A program made the position numbers and the translations under genes. DNA of 35,001 nucleotides from Parvularia atlantis (taxonomy: Eukaryota; Opisthokonta; Rotosphaerida). Under the pieces are notes generated by a model. The model was not told the DNA's origin. It made no database searches and saw nothing but the letters and a program-made list of their open reading frames with translations. Below are positions 20,101-30,014 of this stretch, piece after piece (the stretch's first letter is position 1; every line of letters begins with the position of its first letter). The stretch covers positions 1-35,001 of the forward strand of contig CALSCO010001040.1 in the NCBI GenBank assembly GCA_943704415.1, written 5' to 3'.

Positions 20101-20998
20101 CTTGGGCGCGCCGCTCCCGTCGCCCTCGCCCTCGCCGTCGTCCTTGAAGCCGCCAAAGTTGAGCCGCGACGTCACGTTCTCGCCCAGCTGGCCTGTGTGC
20201 GGGCACCCTGCGCTTCAGCCGGAGCAGGGGAGCCGACCACGGCAGCGGCCGCACCCGAGCGCGTCCCGCCCTCGCCGCCGCCGTCGTCGTCGTCGTCGCC
20301 GTCCACGCCGAGGTCAATCTCGGTGCGGTCAAAGTCGTCGATGTTGGCCAGCGACCGGCCGAGGTGCGTCAGCTCTTCGCCCTCGCCCTCGTCGTCCTCG
20401 AGCGTGAACAGCGACTTGCGCGAGCCCGACCGCTGCGGCGCACGTGTCGTCGGCCGACGGCGCAGCGGCCCGCGACGGCGCCGCGCACCATCCGCTCCTT
20501 GGCGAAGCGCTCGACCATCTTCTCCTCAAGCGAGAGCGTCGGGTCGGTCTCGCCGAAGCGGCGGTCGACAAACTCGGACACGCGCCCGCGCTTCTTGTAC
20601 TCGGGCAGGAGCGTCTCGATACGCTGCGGGAGGCCGCGGTTCAGCTAAGCGCACCCGGCGCGGTGCACTCGCCTTCTCGATCGCGCGCGTCCGCGACTGC
20701 GTCGGGTGGCCCTCGGTGCCCTTGACGCGCCGCCCGACGACGTCGTGCTTGCGCCGCGTCGTCTTGGTCTCGAACGGGCTCGCGACGACCACGGCCGGCC
20801 GCTTGGCGGCGTCGGCTGTGCCGCCGCTGCTGCTGCTGCCAGCGACCCGCTTGCGCCTGGTGCGCCGACTCAGCGGCACGCGCGTGCACACCGCGCCGCC
20901 TCACACCCGCGCGGGCCGAGCACCCCGGCCTCCTTCAGCGTCTCGCGCAGGCGCCGCACGGCGCTGCCGCCGCTCGCCTTGGGCTTGGCCGCGCTCAT
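17105..20998 (-). CDS. NOP14: NOP14, nucleolar factor of the SSU processome
   Basis: Identity is clear along the whole length. N-terminal: SPFETKTTRRKHDVVGRRVK, TLLPEYKKRGR, FVDRRFGE, LSLEEKMVERFAKERM, EELTHLGRSLANIDDFD. Middle: KSKREIMMEVISKSKFYK, KLDEELKQIRDLLPTV, KTPEELALEARQKLEELERE, a very acidic Asp/Glu block, then LPYVLAAPQTHAEFLAVVDG and the helical-repeat part (HPVLSPARLYIASALTRCPL). C-terminal: VPLKEYTPRIED, KKQFKGAVRELRKDAQFLAT and a basic RPKGKGRRQKGAL end. Human: HKREFKGAVREIRKDNQFLA. Known role: with NOC4, EMG1 and others, NOP14 works in 18S rRNA processing and 40S assembly in the nucleolus. The start ATG at 20998 is 49 bp below the coronin stop. Roughly 15-20 introns; those in the acidic middle were not all resolved. 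Confidence 0.9.
19138..19227 (-). repeat. Two tandem 45-bp copies in the NOP14 acidic domain
   Basis: Copies at 19138-19182 and 19183-19227 are identical by eye and encode a repeated 15-residue acidic unit (EDDDAEEAEEDDESG). Being a multiple of three, the duplication keeps the frame. Its identity points to a recent slip or unequal exchange. Confidence 0.85.
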
Positions 20999-21046
20999 CC
21001 ACTGCAGGCCACGTGGCGAGCCCACACTCACTGTCAGACTTCTCCC

Positions 21047-22855
21047 TCAAGCGGCGGGCGGCTGGATGGCCGCGAGCCGCGGCGCGGCCGTCTCGCCCGC
21101 GAACCACGACTCGGCCGCGTACACGGGCTTGCCGTCGTACGAGTCCGGGTAGAGGTCGCTCTGGAAGACGTAGCCAGAGTGCTGGCGAGTGGCGCGCATG
21201 CGCTCAGGGCGAGTGACGCATCGCGGATGCGCGCGCACCTGGCGCGTGACCTCGAAGCGGATCGGCACAACGCTCGTGCCCTGCAGCTTCAAGAAGCGCG
21301 CGATCTGTTCGGCACAGGCATAAACGCGTGCGCGGCTTAAGCAAACAGCCGCCTCACGCGCAACCGCCCGAGCGCGCACCTCGCACTTCATCACGTCGCA
21401 CGAGCGCTTCGGCAGCATCGCAAAGGCAGACTGCGACGTGCTCGAGCGGTACTCGCCCGACTCCTGCAGCGGCTTGGCGTCGCCCGCGACGTGCTCGAAG
21501 ATGCGCACGTTGCCGTCGCCCTGCCGCCCGGCGCGTATCAGACGCGCGCGTCCCGGCCGCGTGCGCCAGCGCCACCTTGCCCACGAGGTAGATGAGGCCC
21601 AGGTCCGGGTCGTAGAAGTGGAACATGGTCGACGGGATCGAGTCGAGCGTCTGCGAGTACAGGCGCGTCGACAGGTTGCGCGCGTCGAAGATGGCTGCGC
21701 GCCGGCGCCTGTCAGGAGCGGGCAGCCACGCGGCGCACGCCGCGGCCGCGCACCGATCTCGCGGTCGGGCTGCTTCTTGAAGCCCGCGGTGAAGATCTGG
21801 TGCTTGTTGCCCAGCCAGAGCGCGCGGAACGACTTGGCACCCTCGTGCGCGAGCGTCTCCTGCGCACGGCGGCCGAGTGCGTGAGCCACCGCACGCCGCG
21901 CGCCGCCGCGCGCCGAGGCGCACGCACCCCCGCCACCACGCCGCTGCGCGGGTCAACGATGCGCAGCTTCTTGTCGCGGCACGTCGTCGCCATGACCGTG
22001 CCCTCGTAGTTCCAGCTGATCGACACGACCTGCGCGGCGTCCGGGGGCGTCGGCGGTGGCCCGCGAACCCTGTCAAGCCGCGCGCACCTGGTCCTTGTGC
22101 ACCGAGTCGTCCAGCGCGAGGCGCTGCTGGCCGCCCTGGTTGACGTCCCAGAACTTGACCTGCGCGGGGAGCCGTTGAGCACGCACACGGGCACGGGGCA
22201 CGGGACACGAGGCACGGGAGTCGTGCGCACCGTCTTGTCGACGGCGGTCGTCACGAGCACGTTCTCGGCGAGCGGGTGCCACGACGTCGCGAGCATGCGC
22301 TTGTCGTGCGCGCCGCTGATCGTGAGCTCGGGCGCCTGGCCGGCCACGGGGCCGTTCGCGCCGAGCCGCCAAACGTGCACGGACGTCTCACCGCCAGTGG
22401 CGATGACGTTGTCTGGTTGCACGCCGCACGGGGCCGTGAGCAGCGGGCGGGCGGCCGCGTTGCGCGGCGGCGCACCGTCGAACGGGTTGAAGTCGAGGTC
22501 GCTCACGGCCTGCTCCTGCTCGAGCACGGGCGTCTCCTCGGCGAGCGCGCCCACGGACGTCAGCGGCACGATGGCGACGGTGCCGCGCGCGGTCGTCGGG
22601 AAGGCGAACGCATTCTTGGTGGCGCTTTCGACAGGCGGCGAGCTGCGTGTGAGGCGGCCGCGCTGGTCACACGACCTCAACAGCCTACCGCAGTGCGTTG
22701 GCGTCGGCGCTCGGCGGCAGGAAGTTGATCCCGTTGAAGATCTCCTGCGACTTGGCCGGCGTGCCGAACACTGGCCGGGGCTGCGTCAGCGCAGCACGGC
22801 GGGCAGGACGGCGGGCGAGCAGCACGACGGTACCGTTCAGACGAGCGCGCTTCAT
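21047..22855 (-). CDS. Coronin, actin-binding WD40 protein without coiled coil
   Basis: The first short exon (MKRARLN) joins VFGTPAKSQEIFNGINF, the coronin opening (RHVFG). WD40 blades follow: NAFAFPTTARGTVAIVPL, AVSDLDFNPFD, VIATGGETSVHVWRL, LATSWHPLAENVLVTTAVDK, VKFWDV, SISWNYEGTVMATTCRDKKL, IFTAGFKKQPDREIAIFDAR. The coronin-specific extension is plain: FYDPDLGLIYLVGKGDGNVR, EYRSSTSQSAFAMLPKRSCD, VMKCEIARFLKL and YPDSYDGKPVYAAESWFAGE. The protein ends with PRLAAIQPPAA only about a dozen residues later, so the linker and C-terminal coiled coil that trimerise typical coronins and contact Arp2/3 are absent. The next gene starts 49 bp beyond, which leaves no room for another exon. Known role: actin dynamics, endocytosis and motility. 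The methyltransferase gene diverges 52 bp upstream. Confidence 0.9.
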
Positions 22856-22907
22856 CGTTCCCGAAACTTGCTAGTGCTATTTCCTGATCAACGTGCGCCG
22901 TCGCCGG
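22856..22907. promoter_or_regulatory. 52-bp shared gap between coronin and methyltransferase starts
   Basis: Only 52 bp separate the two divergent ATGs. The gap is locally A/T-richer than its surroundings (GAAACTTGCTAGTGCTATTT) and must carry both core promoters unless they extend into the coding exons. No TATA, CRE or other palindrome is visible. Confidence 0.4.
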
Positions 22908-23695
22908 ATGCACGCACAGCTGCTCCACGCGGTGCACGCGCAGCTGCGCGAGCGGGTGCGTCTGGCCCTGCCGTGCCGTGCCGCATGCCGATCTGAAGCG
23001 CGCGCAGAGCGGGACGGCCAACGTGCTGGCGCCGTACACGCCGATGCCGCACGACGTCGTCGAGGCGATGCTTGACTTTGCGGGCGTGCGCGCGGGCGAC
23101 GTGCTGTACGACGTCGGCTGCGGCGACGCGCGGCTGCTGTGCGCGGTGCGGTGCCCCTGTGCGTGCGCAGATCGCTCGCTCACCGTGCGCACGCGCGCAC
23201 AGGCCGTGCAGCGCGGCGCGGCGTCGGCCGTCGGCTGGGACATCGAGCCGGTCGCGATCGCCGACGCACACGCACGCATCGCGCGCCTCGGCCTGGGCGA
23301 CCGCGTGCGCGTTGCGTGCGAGGACGTCTTCACGGCCGCGATCGACTGGTCGGCCGCGTCCGTCGTCGTGCTCTATCTGAGTGTCCAGGGCAACCTGCGC
23401 ATGCGCACGGTCCTGCTCGGTGCGCCGCCACCGCCGCCACCACTCGCTACGCACGGGCCTCAGACGGCCGCCGCCCGCAGAGCACATGCGCCCGGGCACG
23501 CGCATTGTCACCGTGCAGTTTGGCATGGGCCAGCTGCCGCCGACGCGCACGGGCAGCGTCGTGCACCCGGGCCACCACAGCGACTCGGGCTTCATGCCCC
23601 TGTTCCTGTACGAGGTCACGCCCGACATGCCCCGGCTGGACGCCGACGGCGAGATCGTCGCCTCGTCCGACACGTTTTTGCGCTCCGCCGCCTAA
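22908..23695 (+). CDS. Class I SAM-dependent methyltransferase
   Basis: Four exons, about 210 residues. After a short start (MHAQLLHAVHAQLRER) comes NVLAPYTPMPHDVVEAML, then motif I VLYDVGCGDARLL, the SAM-binding Gly-rich loop. Motif II is SAVGWDIEPVAIADAHARI with the ribose-binding acidic Asp, motif III is VRVACEDVFTAAIDW, and motif IV is SVVVLYLSVQGNLRM. It closes with EHMRPGTRIVTVQFGMG and GFMPLFLYEV. The P-Y-x-P-x-P-x-x-V opening and the YLSVQGNxRM strand resemble small protein-lysine or Dot1-fold-like methyltransferases such as the ATPSCKMT/FAM173 group, but I cannot name the substrate. No targeting sequence or membrane segment is seen. Start at 22908: the first in-frame ATG. Stop TAA at 23693-23695. 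Confidence 0.82.
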
Positions 23696-23760
23696 CGATC
23701 TTGACTTGCGTTGTGTACGGTCCCGCTATGCCCGACAGCAGCACACGGCAGGGGCCCCCG

Positions 23761-24827
23761 TCACTGGGTCGGCGGTGCGTCCGAGGCCGCGGCCGAGGCT
23801 CCGGCTGACGCCCCGGCTGAGGCGGCCTCGGCCTCGGCCGCCTTGAGGCGCGCCATCGCACGCCGCACGCGCCGCGGGACGGCGTTGCTCGGGCGCTGCA
23901 GCTCCGGGTCGATGGCCGTGTACTGGTACTCAAACTGCGCCTTCATCATGCGCTTGTCGGCGTCCGAGATGCCCGACTTGCCGCGGCCGTCGCCGTCGCC
24001 GCGCTGCCGGCGCGCGTCCCGCGGCTCGTCGTCCGCGCGCACCATGGGCATCGGCATGGGCGCCAGAGGCGGCACCTCGTACGCGTCGTCGTACTCGTGG
24101 TCGAGCCTGAGCAGGAAGTCCGACGGCTTGTAGACCTTGTTCTCGGTCAGGTCGTTCACGCGGTCGACGCGCGCCGTGTGCGTTCTGTGCGTCGTCATCA
24201 GCGCCCGCGGCCGCCACGTGCAGCGCGAGTGCGCACAGGTCGGCACGGTACTCGAGGTGGTCCATCGTCGTCGTCACGAGTGAGCGGTGCTGCCGCCGGC
24301 GCGCCGTCTGCCGACCGTGTGAGCGCGGCGCGACCAAACAGCGCAAGCGGTGCACCTTTCGGCGCTGGCGCTCGAGCACGCTCTTGCGCTCGTGGCGCGC
24401 ATTCTCGTCGCCCTCGGGCTCGAACGCGTTCGCGGCCTCAAACAGCTTGAAGAACTGCTCCATGTCCCCGTGTGACGGGTGCAGCTCCGTCTGCAGCACC
24501 TTGCGCATTTCGCGGTCGCGGAAGAGCGACGGGTACAGCGTGGCCGCGAGCGAGACGTCGTCGATGATCGTGAGCTGCGGCGCGCGCTCAGCGGGACGGC
24601 GCAACCAGCGGGAAAGAAGGCTGCGGACGCACCACTCGTCCGCCAAAGTGCGTCTGCGGCGCGTCCTCCTCGTCGTCCTCCTCGTCCGGCTCCTGCGGCA
24701 CGACGATCTCGGCCTGGTCCTCGAGCTCGCCCCAGCGGCTGTAGTGGTACGCGCGCGCGCCCGCCGGCCGCGCTGGCCCCGGCGACACGAGCGGCCGCAC
24801 CAGAGAGCGGGCAGCCGTCCGCCACAT
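23761..24827 (-). CDS. Unrecognised protein with mitochondrial presequence
   Basis: Four exons, roughly 285 residues. The N-terminus MWRTAARSLVRPLVSPGPAR has Arg, Ser and Ala, no acidic residue and an amphipathic character, typical of a mitochondrial targeting peptide, probably cut near ARA|YHYSRWGELED. Then follow an acidic block (EPDEEDDEEDA), LTIIDDVSLAATLYPSLFRD, DMEQFFKLFEAANAFEPEGD, a basic patch KTARRRQHR, DHLEYRADL, VYKPSDFLLRLDHEYDDAYE, a Met/Pro repeat (PLAPMPMPMV), DKRMMKAQFEYQYTAIDPEL and an Ala-rich tail. The composition would suit a lineage-specific mitochondrial ribosomal or inner-membrane-complex subunit, but no family is recognised. The SNARE gene on the same strand ends 113 bp upstream. 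Confidence 0.7.
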
Positions 24828-24940
24828 CTCCGGCGTGAACTGCAGTGCCGCTGCGTTGCGTGTGCCACTTGACGCACAACTGCTGCGTACGCATCGGTCT
24901 GCTTCGAATCGCGCACGCCACACCGCGCCACGCCAACGTT

Positions 24941-26334
24941 TTACACAACCTGGGACACAATGAACGCGATGAGCGCGAGCAAGACGAGCAGCAGCACAAA
25001 GTTCATCACAAATTTGTCGCCCTTCATCACCTGCGCGCGCACGTGCGCGTGTCAGACTGCGCCGCAGCACACTGCGCTGAGCCGCGCACCCCGTCGAGCG
25101 TGTTCTTGAGCGTGCGGTTGATCGAGTTGAGGTGCTCGCCCGTCTTCTCGACCTTGGTCGTGATCTCCTCCACCATCACGTTCTGCATCTCGATCTCCTG
25201 CAGACATGCGGGCACGCGTCAAGCGCCCGTCCGTGCAGCCGCGAGGGCGCGCGCACGTTGCCCATGTCGATCGCGATCTGCTTGAGCTTGCTCACGCCCG
25301 ACGCGATCGCCTCCAGGTCTTCGTCCTGCCGCCCCGCGCGCATCAACACAGGCCGCAGCACGCCGCCGCCGCCGCCGCCGCGCGCACAATCTCCGCGTTC
25401 TTGTCGCGCAGCGCCTGCAGCTCGTCGCGGTAGTCGGTGATGTCCTGCAGGTTGGACGCGGTCGGGTCGTAGCCTGCGCCCGCCCCGGCCGCGGACGAGG
25501 ACCCGCCCCCGCTCGCGTACGTGCTCGCGCGATTCCCTGTGTCCGCGCGCGCGTGTCAACGACCGCATGACACCTGCGACGCCGCGCACCGGCCACGCTG
25601 CTGCTCCCGCCGCCACCCAGCAGCGCCCCGCGGTCGGCAATCATGTTGTCGGTGATGCGCCGCTTCTCCCAGTTCTCGCACTCCTGCAGGTGCTGGTATG
25701 CTGTCGTCGCGTGCATCCGTGTCAGCGCCGCACGACGCTGCTGTGCCGTGCCGTCGCACCGAGCTCAACGATCTCGCCGCGCGACGCCACGGCCTGCTGG
25801 ATCTCGGGCGACTTTTTCTGCGCACGCCGGCACGCGCGTGAGGAGGCCGCGGCGGCCGGTCGCGCGCGACTGACGCACCCTGGCCTTCTTGGCCTCCTTC
25901 TTCTGCAGCGCGCTCAGCTCGTCGATGTCCTCGCGGATGGCCTTGAGCTGCGTGCGGATCTGCTGCGACATCTCGGCCGTGCGCTTGGCGTCGACGTTCT
26001 GCACAAGCAGCTCCTCCCGCTCCTTGAGCACCTGCGCGCGCGGCCCGGCGGTCGGCGGGCTCGTTGCGCGGCGCGCGTGTCAAGGGCGCGCACCTGGCGC
26101 ACGCCCTTGATCTTCTGCGAGACATCGCGCTTGCGCGCCGTGAACTCGTCCAGCGTCTCGTCCTTGACCAGGCGCTTCTTCTCCTCGGGCGCGCACTCGT
26201 CCGCGATCGTCTCGACCTGCGCGCCACGCCACGCCACGCCACGCCACGCGCGCATGCTGGTGATTAGCACCGCGCACGCCCCCACCGCACGCCACGCGCA
26301 CCCTGCGGATGAGCGCGTCCAGCGAGAACCCCAT
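24941..26334 (-). CDS. SYP7-like Qc-SNARE, tail-anchored
   Basis: Nine exons, about 250 residues. The start [20 protein letters not shown] resembles the plant SYP71 opening (MxxIDxLxRVDxI). An N-terminal helical domain follows (KREELL-like region [40 protein letters not shown]). A Gly/Ser linker precedes the SNARE motif [60 protein letters not shown]. The zero-layer Gln is in EMQNV. SYP71 reads DEGLDIISEGLDTLKNMASD at the same place. The C-terminal anchor [20 protein letters not shown] ends four residues before the TAA. Known role: Qc-SNAREs supply one helix to membrane-fusion complexes; SYP7 proteins act at ER, endosome and cell-division membranes. The first exon is 33 nt, and intron 1 is rich in GGCGT repeats. 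The RPS20 gene diverges 188 bp upstream. Confidence 0.82.
25361..25381. repeat. (CCG)7 triplet run in a SNARE-gene intron
   Basis: Seven CCG triplets lie just inside the intron that precedes the SNARE motif exon, close to its donor side on the minus strand (GTGCGCGCGG, then GGC repeats). Confidence 0.85.
26224..26249. repeat. (ACGCC)5 pentamer repeat in SNARE intron 1
   Basis: Five tandem CCACG/ACGCC pentamers; on the minus strand GGCGT units run into the acceptor of the first SNARE intron. A related decamer array lies past the other end of RPS20 at 27115-27158. Confidence 0.85.
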
Positions 26335-26522
26335 CAACGCGCGTGAGGGCCGCTCGGAAGCGCCGCACAACCGGTACAAAAAACTGTTGGTCAACAGAGC
26401 CGTCTGGAATCCACGTGGCCTCGGCCTCTTTTCTCCTTCGCCGCCGCCGCCGTCAAGCGTCCGCCCGCTCGTCTCGCAACCAGCCGCGCTCACCGCTGGC
26501 AGTGCCCCCCACACACACCGTC
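26335..26522. promoter_or_regulatory. Divergent promoter of SNARE and RPS20
   Basis: The 188-bp gap has a locally A-rich patch (GGTACAAAAAACTGTTGGTC) near its middle left and, next to RPS20, a pyrimidine-rich stretch (CTCTTTTCTCCTTCGCCGCC) of the kind often found at ribosomal-protein gene starts. No TATA box or palindrome was found. Confidence 0.4.
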
Positions 26523-27061
26523 ATGTCGGCCGCTGTTGCGAACCCCGCCAAGAAGCCCGGCTACGAGGGCGAGACCGACGCCCAGGCCACGCACCGCATC
26601 CGCATTACGCTCTCGAGCCGCAACGTGAAGAACCTCGAGAAGGGTGCGCGCCGCCCGCCCCGCGCCCTCTGGACGCGCCCCCCTCACGCCCGCGCCGCGC
26701 CACGCCGCAGTGTGCGCCGACCTCATCAACCGCGCCAAGGACAAGAAGCTGCGCGTCAAGGGCCCCGTCCGCATGCCGACCAAGGTGCCGTTTCCTTCTT
26801 TCTTCCCCCGCTCTCTTTTCCATTCGCCTCTTTTTTTTGCCCTGCGCTCACACCGCGCCCGCCGCACACTCGCAGGTGCTGCGCATCACCACGCGCAAGA
26901 CGCCCTGCGGTGAGGGCTCAAAGACCTGGGACCGCTTTGAGATGCGCATCCACAAGCGCGTCGTCGACCTGCAGGCGGCCAGCGAGGTCGTCAAGCAGAT
27001 CACGTCGATCTCGATCGAGCCCGGCGTCGAGGTCGAGGTGACCATCGCCGACGCGGCCTAA
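26523..27061 (+). CDS. RPS20: 40S ribosomal protein uS10 (RPS20)
   Basis: Three exons, about 118 residues, the normal length. It reads [98 protein letters not shown] and [20 protein letters not shown]. This is nearly identical in layout to human RPS20 ([44 protein letters not shown]). The protein sits in the head of the small ribosomal subunit near the mRNA entry and decoding region. The first intron follows the local GTGCG...CAG pattern. The second (after MPTK) is different: donor GTGCCG and a long T/C-rich tract of metazoan-like polypyrimidine type. The start is the only ATG before the conserved block. It converges on DNAJC11, 167 bp away. Confidence 0.97.
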
Positions 27062-27114
27062 GCAGGCCCTGACGCTCGCGCGAGGTTGGCGCTTCTTTTC
27101 CTCGTTCTCTCTCT

Positions 27115-27158
27115 GTGCGGTGGCCTGCGGTGGCGTGCAGTGGCGTGCGGTGGCGTGT
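27115..27158. repeat. Decamer tandem repeat (TGCGGTGGCG)n, about 4 copies
   Basis: Imperfect 10-bp units of the type GTGCGGTGGC fill the intergenic DNA between the RPS20 and DNAJC11 stops. The rest of this 167-bp gap is T/C-rich on the RPS20 side and shows nothing else. Confidence 0.75.
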
Positions 27159-27228
27159 GACCTCTGTGTCCTGTCGCGTCGCCCGGTGGAAGACGATGAC
27201 ACCACAGCGGTCTGTCTGTCCTTTCTGT

Positions 27229-29950
27229 TCAGGCGTCGCCCGGTGCGGTCGAGATGGCATGCGCTGCGGCCGCGGCCGCGGGTCAGCGACAACGCACGCC
27301 CCACACAGGCGCCACGCACAGCGCAGCGGCAGCGACACGGGCTCGTCGTCGGCCACCGTGACCTCGTGCAGGCGCCGCTTGAAGAGGTACACGATCCGCA
27401 ACTGCTTGGCTTCGCCAATGCACGGGTCGTAGAAGCCGATGAGCATCGCCTTGGACTGCGCGTGAAGGTGCAGCTGCGAGCTGTGCACGAGCGACTGCAG
27501 CGCCACTGTCACGTCGACAACCTTTGGCGACGCTTCGCTCGCCCTGCGCACGAGCATCAGGCCGCACGTCGGCACCTCGCGACGCCACGCACCGCGGCAC
27601 GTCGTCGCCCGACACGTCGAGTCGGCCGTACTGCGCCTCAACGATGACGAGGCCTGCGGTCCGCGCATTTCATTCAGCAGCCCGCATTGCAGAGCACGCA
27701 CGACGACGCCCGCGCACCGTTTTTGTTCGTCTCGGCCTCGACCTTGCGCTCGACGTACTCGCGCATCAGCCGCACACTCTCCTCGGCCTCGCGCCGCCGC
27801 TGCGCCGTCGTCTCGGCGTGCTCGGCCTGCAGCTCCTCCAGCTCGCTGCGCGCGCCCGCTCAGAATCGTCCGCGCTGCGCACACGACCCACACGCACAGC
27901 TGCCGCGCTCGCCGCGCACGTGGGTCCAGCACAAACTTCTTAAGCGCGTACGCCAGCACGCTCGGCACCACCAGGCCCGCGAGGACGGCGGACGTGCTGA
28001 GCTCGGGCGAGAGCGTGATCGGCACAGCAATCGATTGCCCGATCTTGTGCATGGTGAGCCTTTGCGCGCGCCGGCGTCAGTGACCCCGCACATACTGGCC
28101 CGCGCGCACTTGAAGACGACGCTCACGCCCGCGAAGACGTCGCACACAAACATCGCCGACGCGCGCACGTTCGGCGCCACCACGCGGTCCAGCCCCACCT
28201 GCACGCCCACGCGCGGCAGGCCGACCTGGGCGCGGCGTCAAGCACAACGACGCGCTGCAGACCGGCAGCGCACCGTCAGGCCCGCCTTGAACTTGGTGTC
28301 GTCGTCGAGCTTGTACGACGTCGCCACGTCCACCTGGCCCGTTGTCCCGACCAGCTGGGCGCAGCCGCCTGTCAGCCCCGCCGCTCGCCCCAACCGCATC
28401 GCGCACCGACAGCGATGTCCGCACGTGCACGTTGTCCGTGACGTAGAGCGTGCCCACGCCGAGCATGTGCACCGCGTCTGTATGCGCGCCCGGTCGTCGG
28501 CGCCTCGCCGCACGTGCGCGGGGCATGCTACGCACCCAGCGTCGTCACGCACTGCATGAAGCCAACCAGGTTCGAGTACAGCGGGCGCTGCAGCCCGGTC
28601 ACGAGCGACAGGTTGCTGGCGCCGACGGTGTAGTTGAGCGCGCACGAGCCCATCCTGCGCGCCCGCTAAGCCGCCCGGCAGCCGCCCGCGCCCCGCTCAC
28701 GCACGTGTTGTACGGCAACGCCTTGTTCAGCTTGAGGCCGGCGACGGGAGCCTTGTTGCCGACACTGAGCTGGGCCTGCGGGCACCAGCCGGGGTCAGCC
28801 GCGCACCGGTGCCTGTGCGCCAGACGCACCTCGTACGCCAGGCCAGACTGCAGGTAGCTCGCGTACGCTGCTGTGATCTGCCCGCTGCCGAGGCCGTTGC
28901 GCGACGTCATCGTCGTCCCGACGCTCATCGTCTGCCCGGGCGCGAGCGCAAACTGCGGCGCGGTGGAGTGGCCCGTCAGCCCGGCTGATCGTGCTGCTGT
29001 GCTGTGCCCGGCGCGTGCCTGCACGGTCTCGGCCACCTCCATCTTGCTGATGTCGGGCGTGTAGACCGAGAGCAGCTCTGACAGCCCCTGCGACACCTCG
29101 GTCGTCATCCTGCGATGGCGGCCGGCCCGTCAGCGCGTGACACGGGCGCCAGGGGCGCGCGGTGCACGCACGGGAGCCTGATTGCCGTCTGCGCAAACAC
29201 GATGCGCCGCACTCTTCTCGTGGTCGGGTCGAACAGCGGCGTCGCGTCCAGGGCGACCTTGATCGTGCCCTGACACGCCTGCCGCGTGAGCACGCGCGCA
29301 CGTCCGACCGCCCGCCCGCTGCGCGTGCCTTTGTCACGGCCTGCCGGCGCTGCATCTCCTCGTCCATCTGGCGCTTCCTGCGCTCGTACTCGTCGCGGAT
29401 CTGCGACGAGGCAATCGGACGGGCTCAGCGGCGTGCACGCGCACTGCGGCCGCGCGCACGCACCTCGTCCTGCGAGCGCAGCTTCGGCCCAACCTGCCAG
29501 CCCGCGCGCAGCCCCTCGACGCCGTACAGGTCGTAGATGGCGCGCTTGTTCGGGTCGGCCAGCACTGGCGGCCGTTACGCCGCGTGAGCAGCAGCAGCGG
29601 TGGCAGCAGCGGCTACAGTAGCAGCGGCGGCGGCGGCGCACCCTCGTACGCCTCGTTGACCGCGCGGAAGTTGCGCTCGGCGGCCTCCTTGTCGGCCGGG
29701 TTCGTGTGCTTGTCCGGGTGGAACAGCACGCACAGGCGCCGGTACGACACGCGCAGGTCCTCGTCATTGACCTGGCGCGCGGACGGGCGCGCGTTTTGAG
29801 CGGCCGGCGGTGCCGCAGCCCCGCGCCGCGCACGTCACGCGGCACGTTGAGGATCGCGTAGTAGTCGCCGCCGGCCAGCGCCGGGCGGCGCTCGGGCTCG
29901 TCGCGCCGCTCGTGCGCAAAGTCGTCGTCGTCGTCGGCGCCAACGTTCAT
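27229..29950 (-). CDS. DNAJC11: DNAJC11, mitochondrial J-domain protein
   Basis: Identity runs end to end. J domain: GGDYYAILNVPRD, VSYRRLCVLFHPDKH with the HPD triad intact, NFRAVNEAYE and VLADPNKRAIYDLYGVEGLR (human [20 protein letters not shown]). Then RDEYERRKRQMDEEMQRRQA and GTIKVALDATPLFD. The centre is a beta-strand-rich barrel-like region (MEVAETVQA, TMTSRNGLGSGQITAAYASY). The C-terminal DUF3395 block reads VVDVTVALQSLVHSSQLHLH, GFYDPCIGEAKQLRIVYLFK and ends PLRSHAISTAPGDA, against human KQSHRIDTDG; the last intron must be removed to reach this end. Known role: DNAJC11 associates with SAM/MICOS at the mitochondrial outer membrane and supports cristae. The N-terminus is acidic (NVGADDDDDF) rather than a presequence, as in the family. 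FIP200 ends 64 bp upstream on the same strand. Several central introns were placed only roughly. Confidence 0.9.
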
Positions 29951-30014
29951 GGCGCGGCCACGGTGCTTGTCTGGTCCAAGGAGACACACAACAGACATGC
30001 CCGCGATGCGCGAC

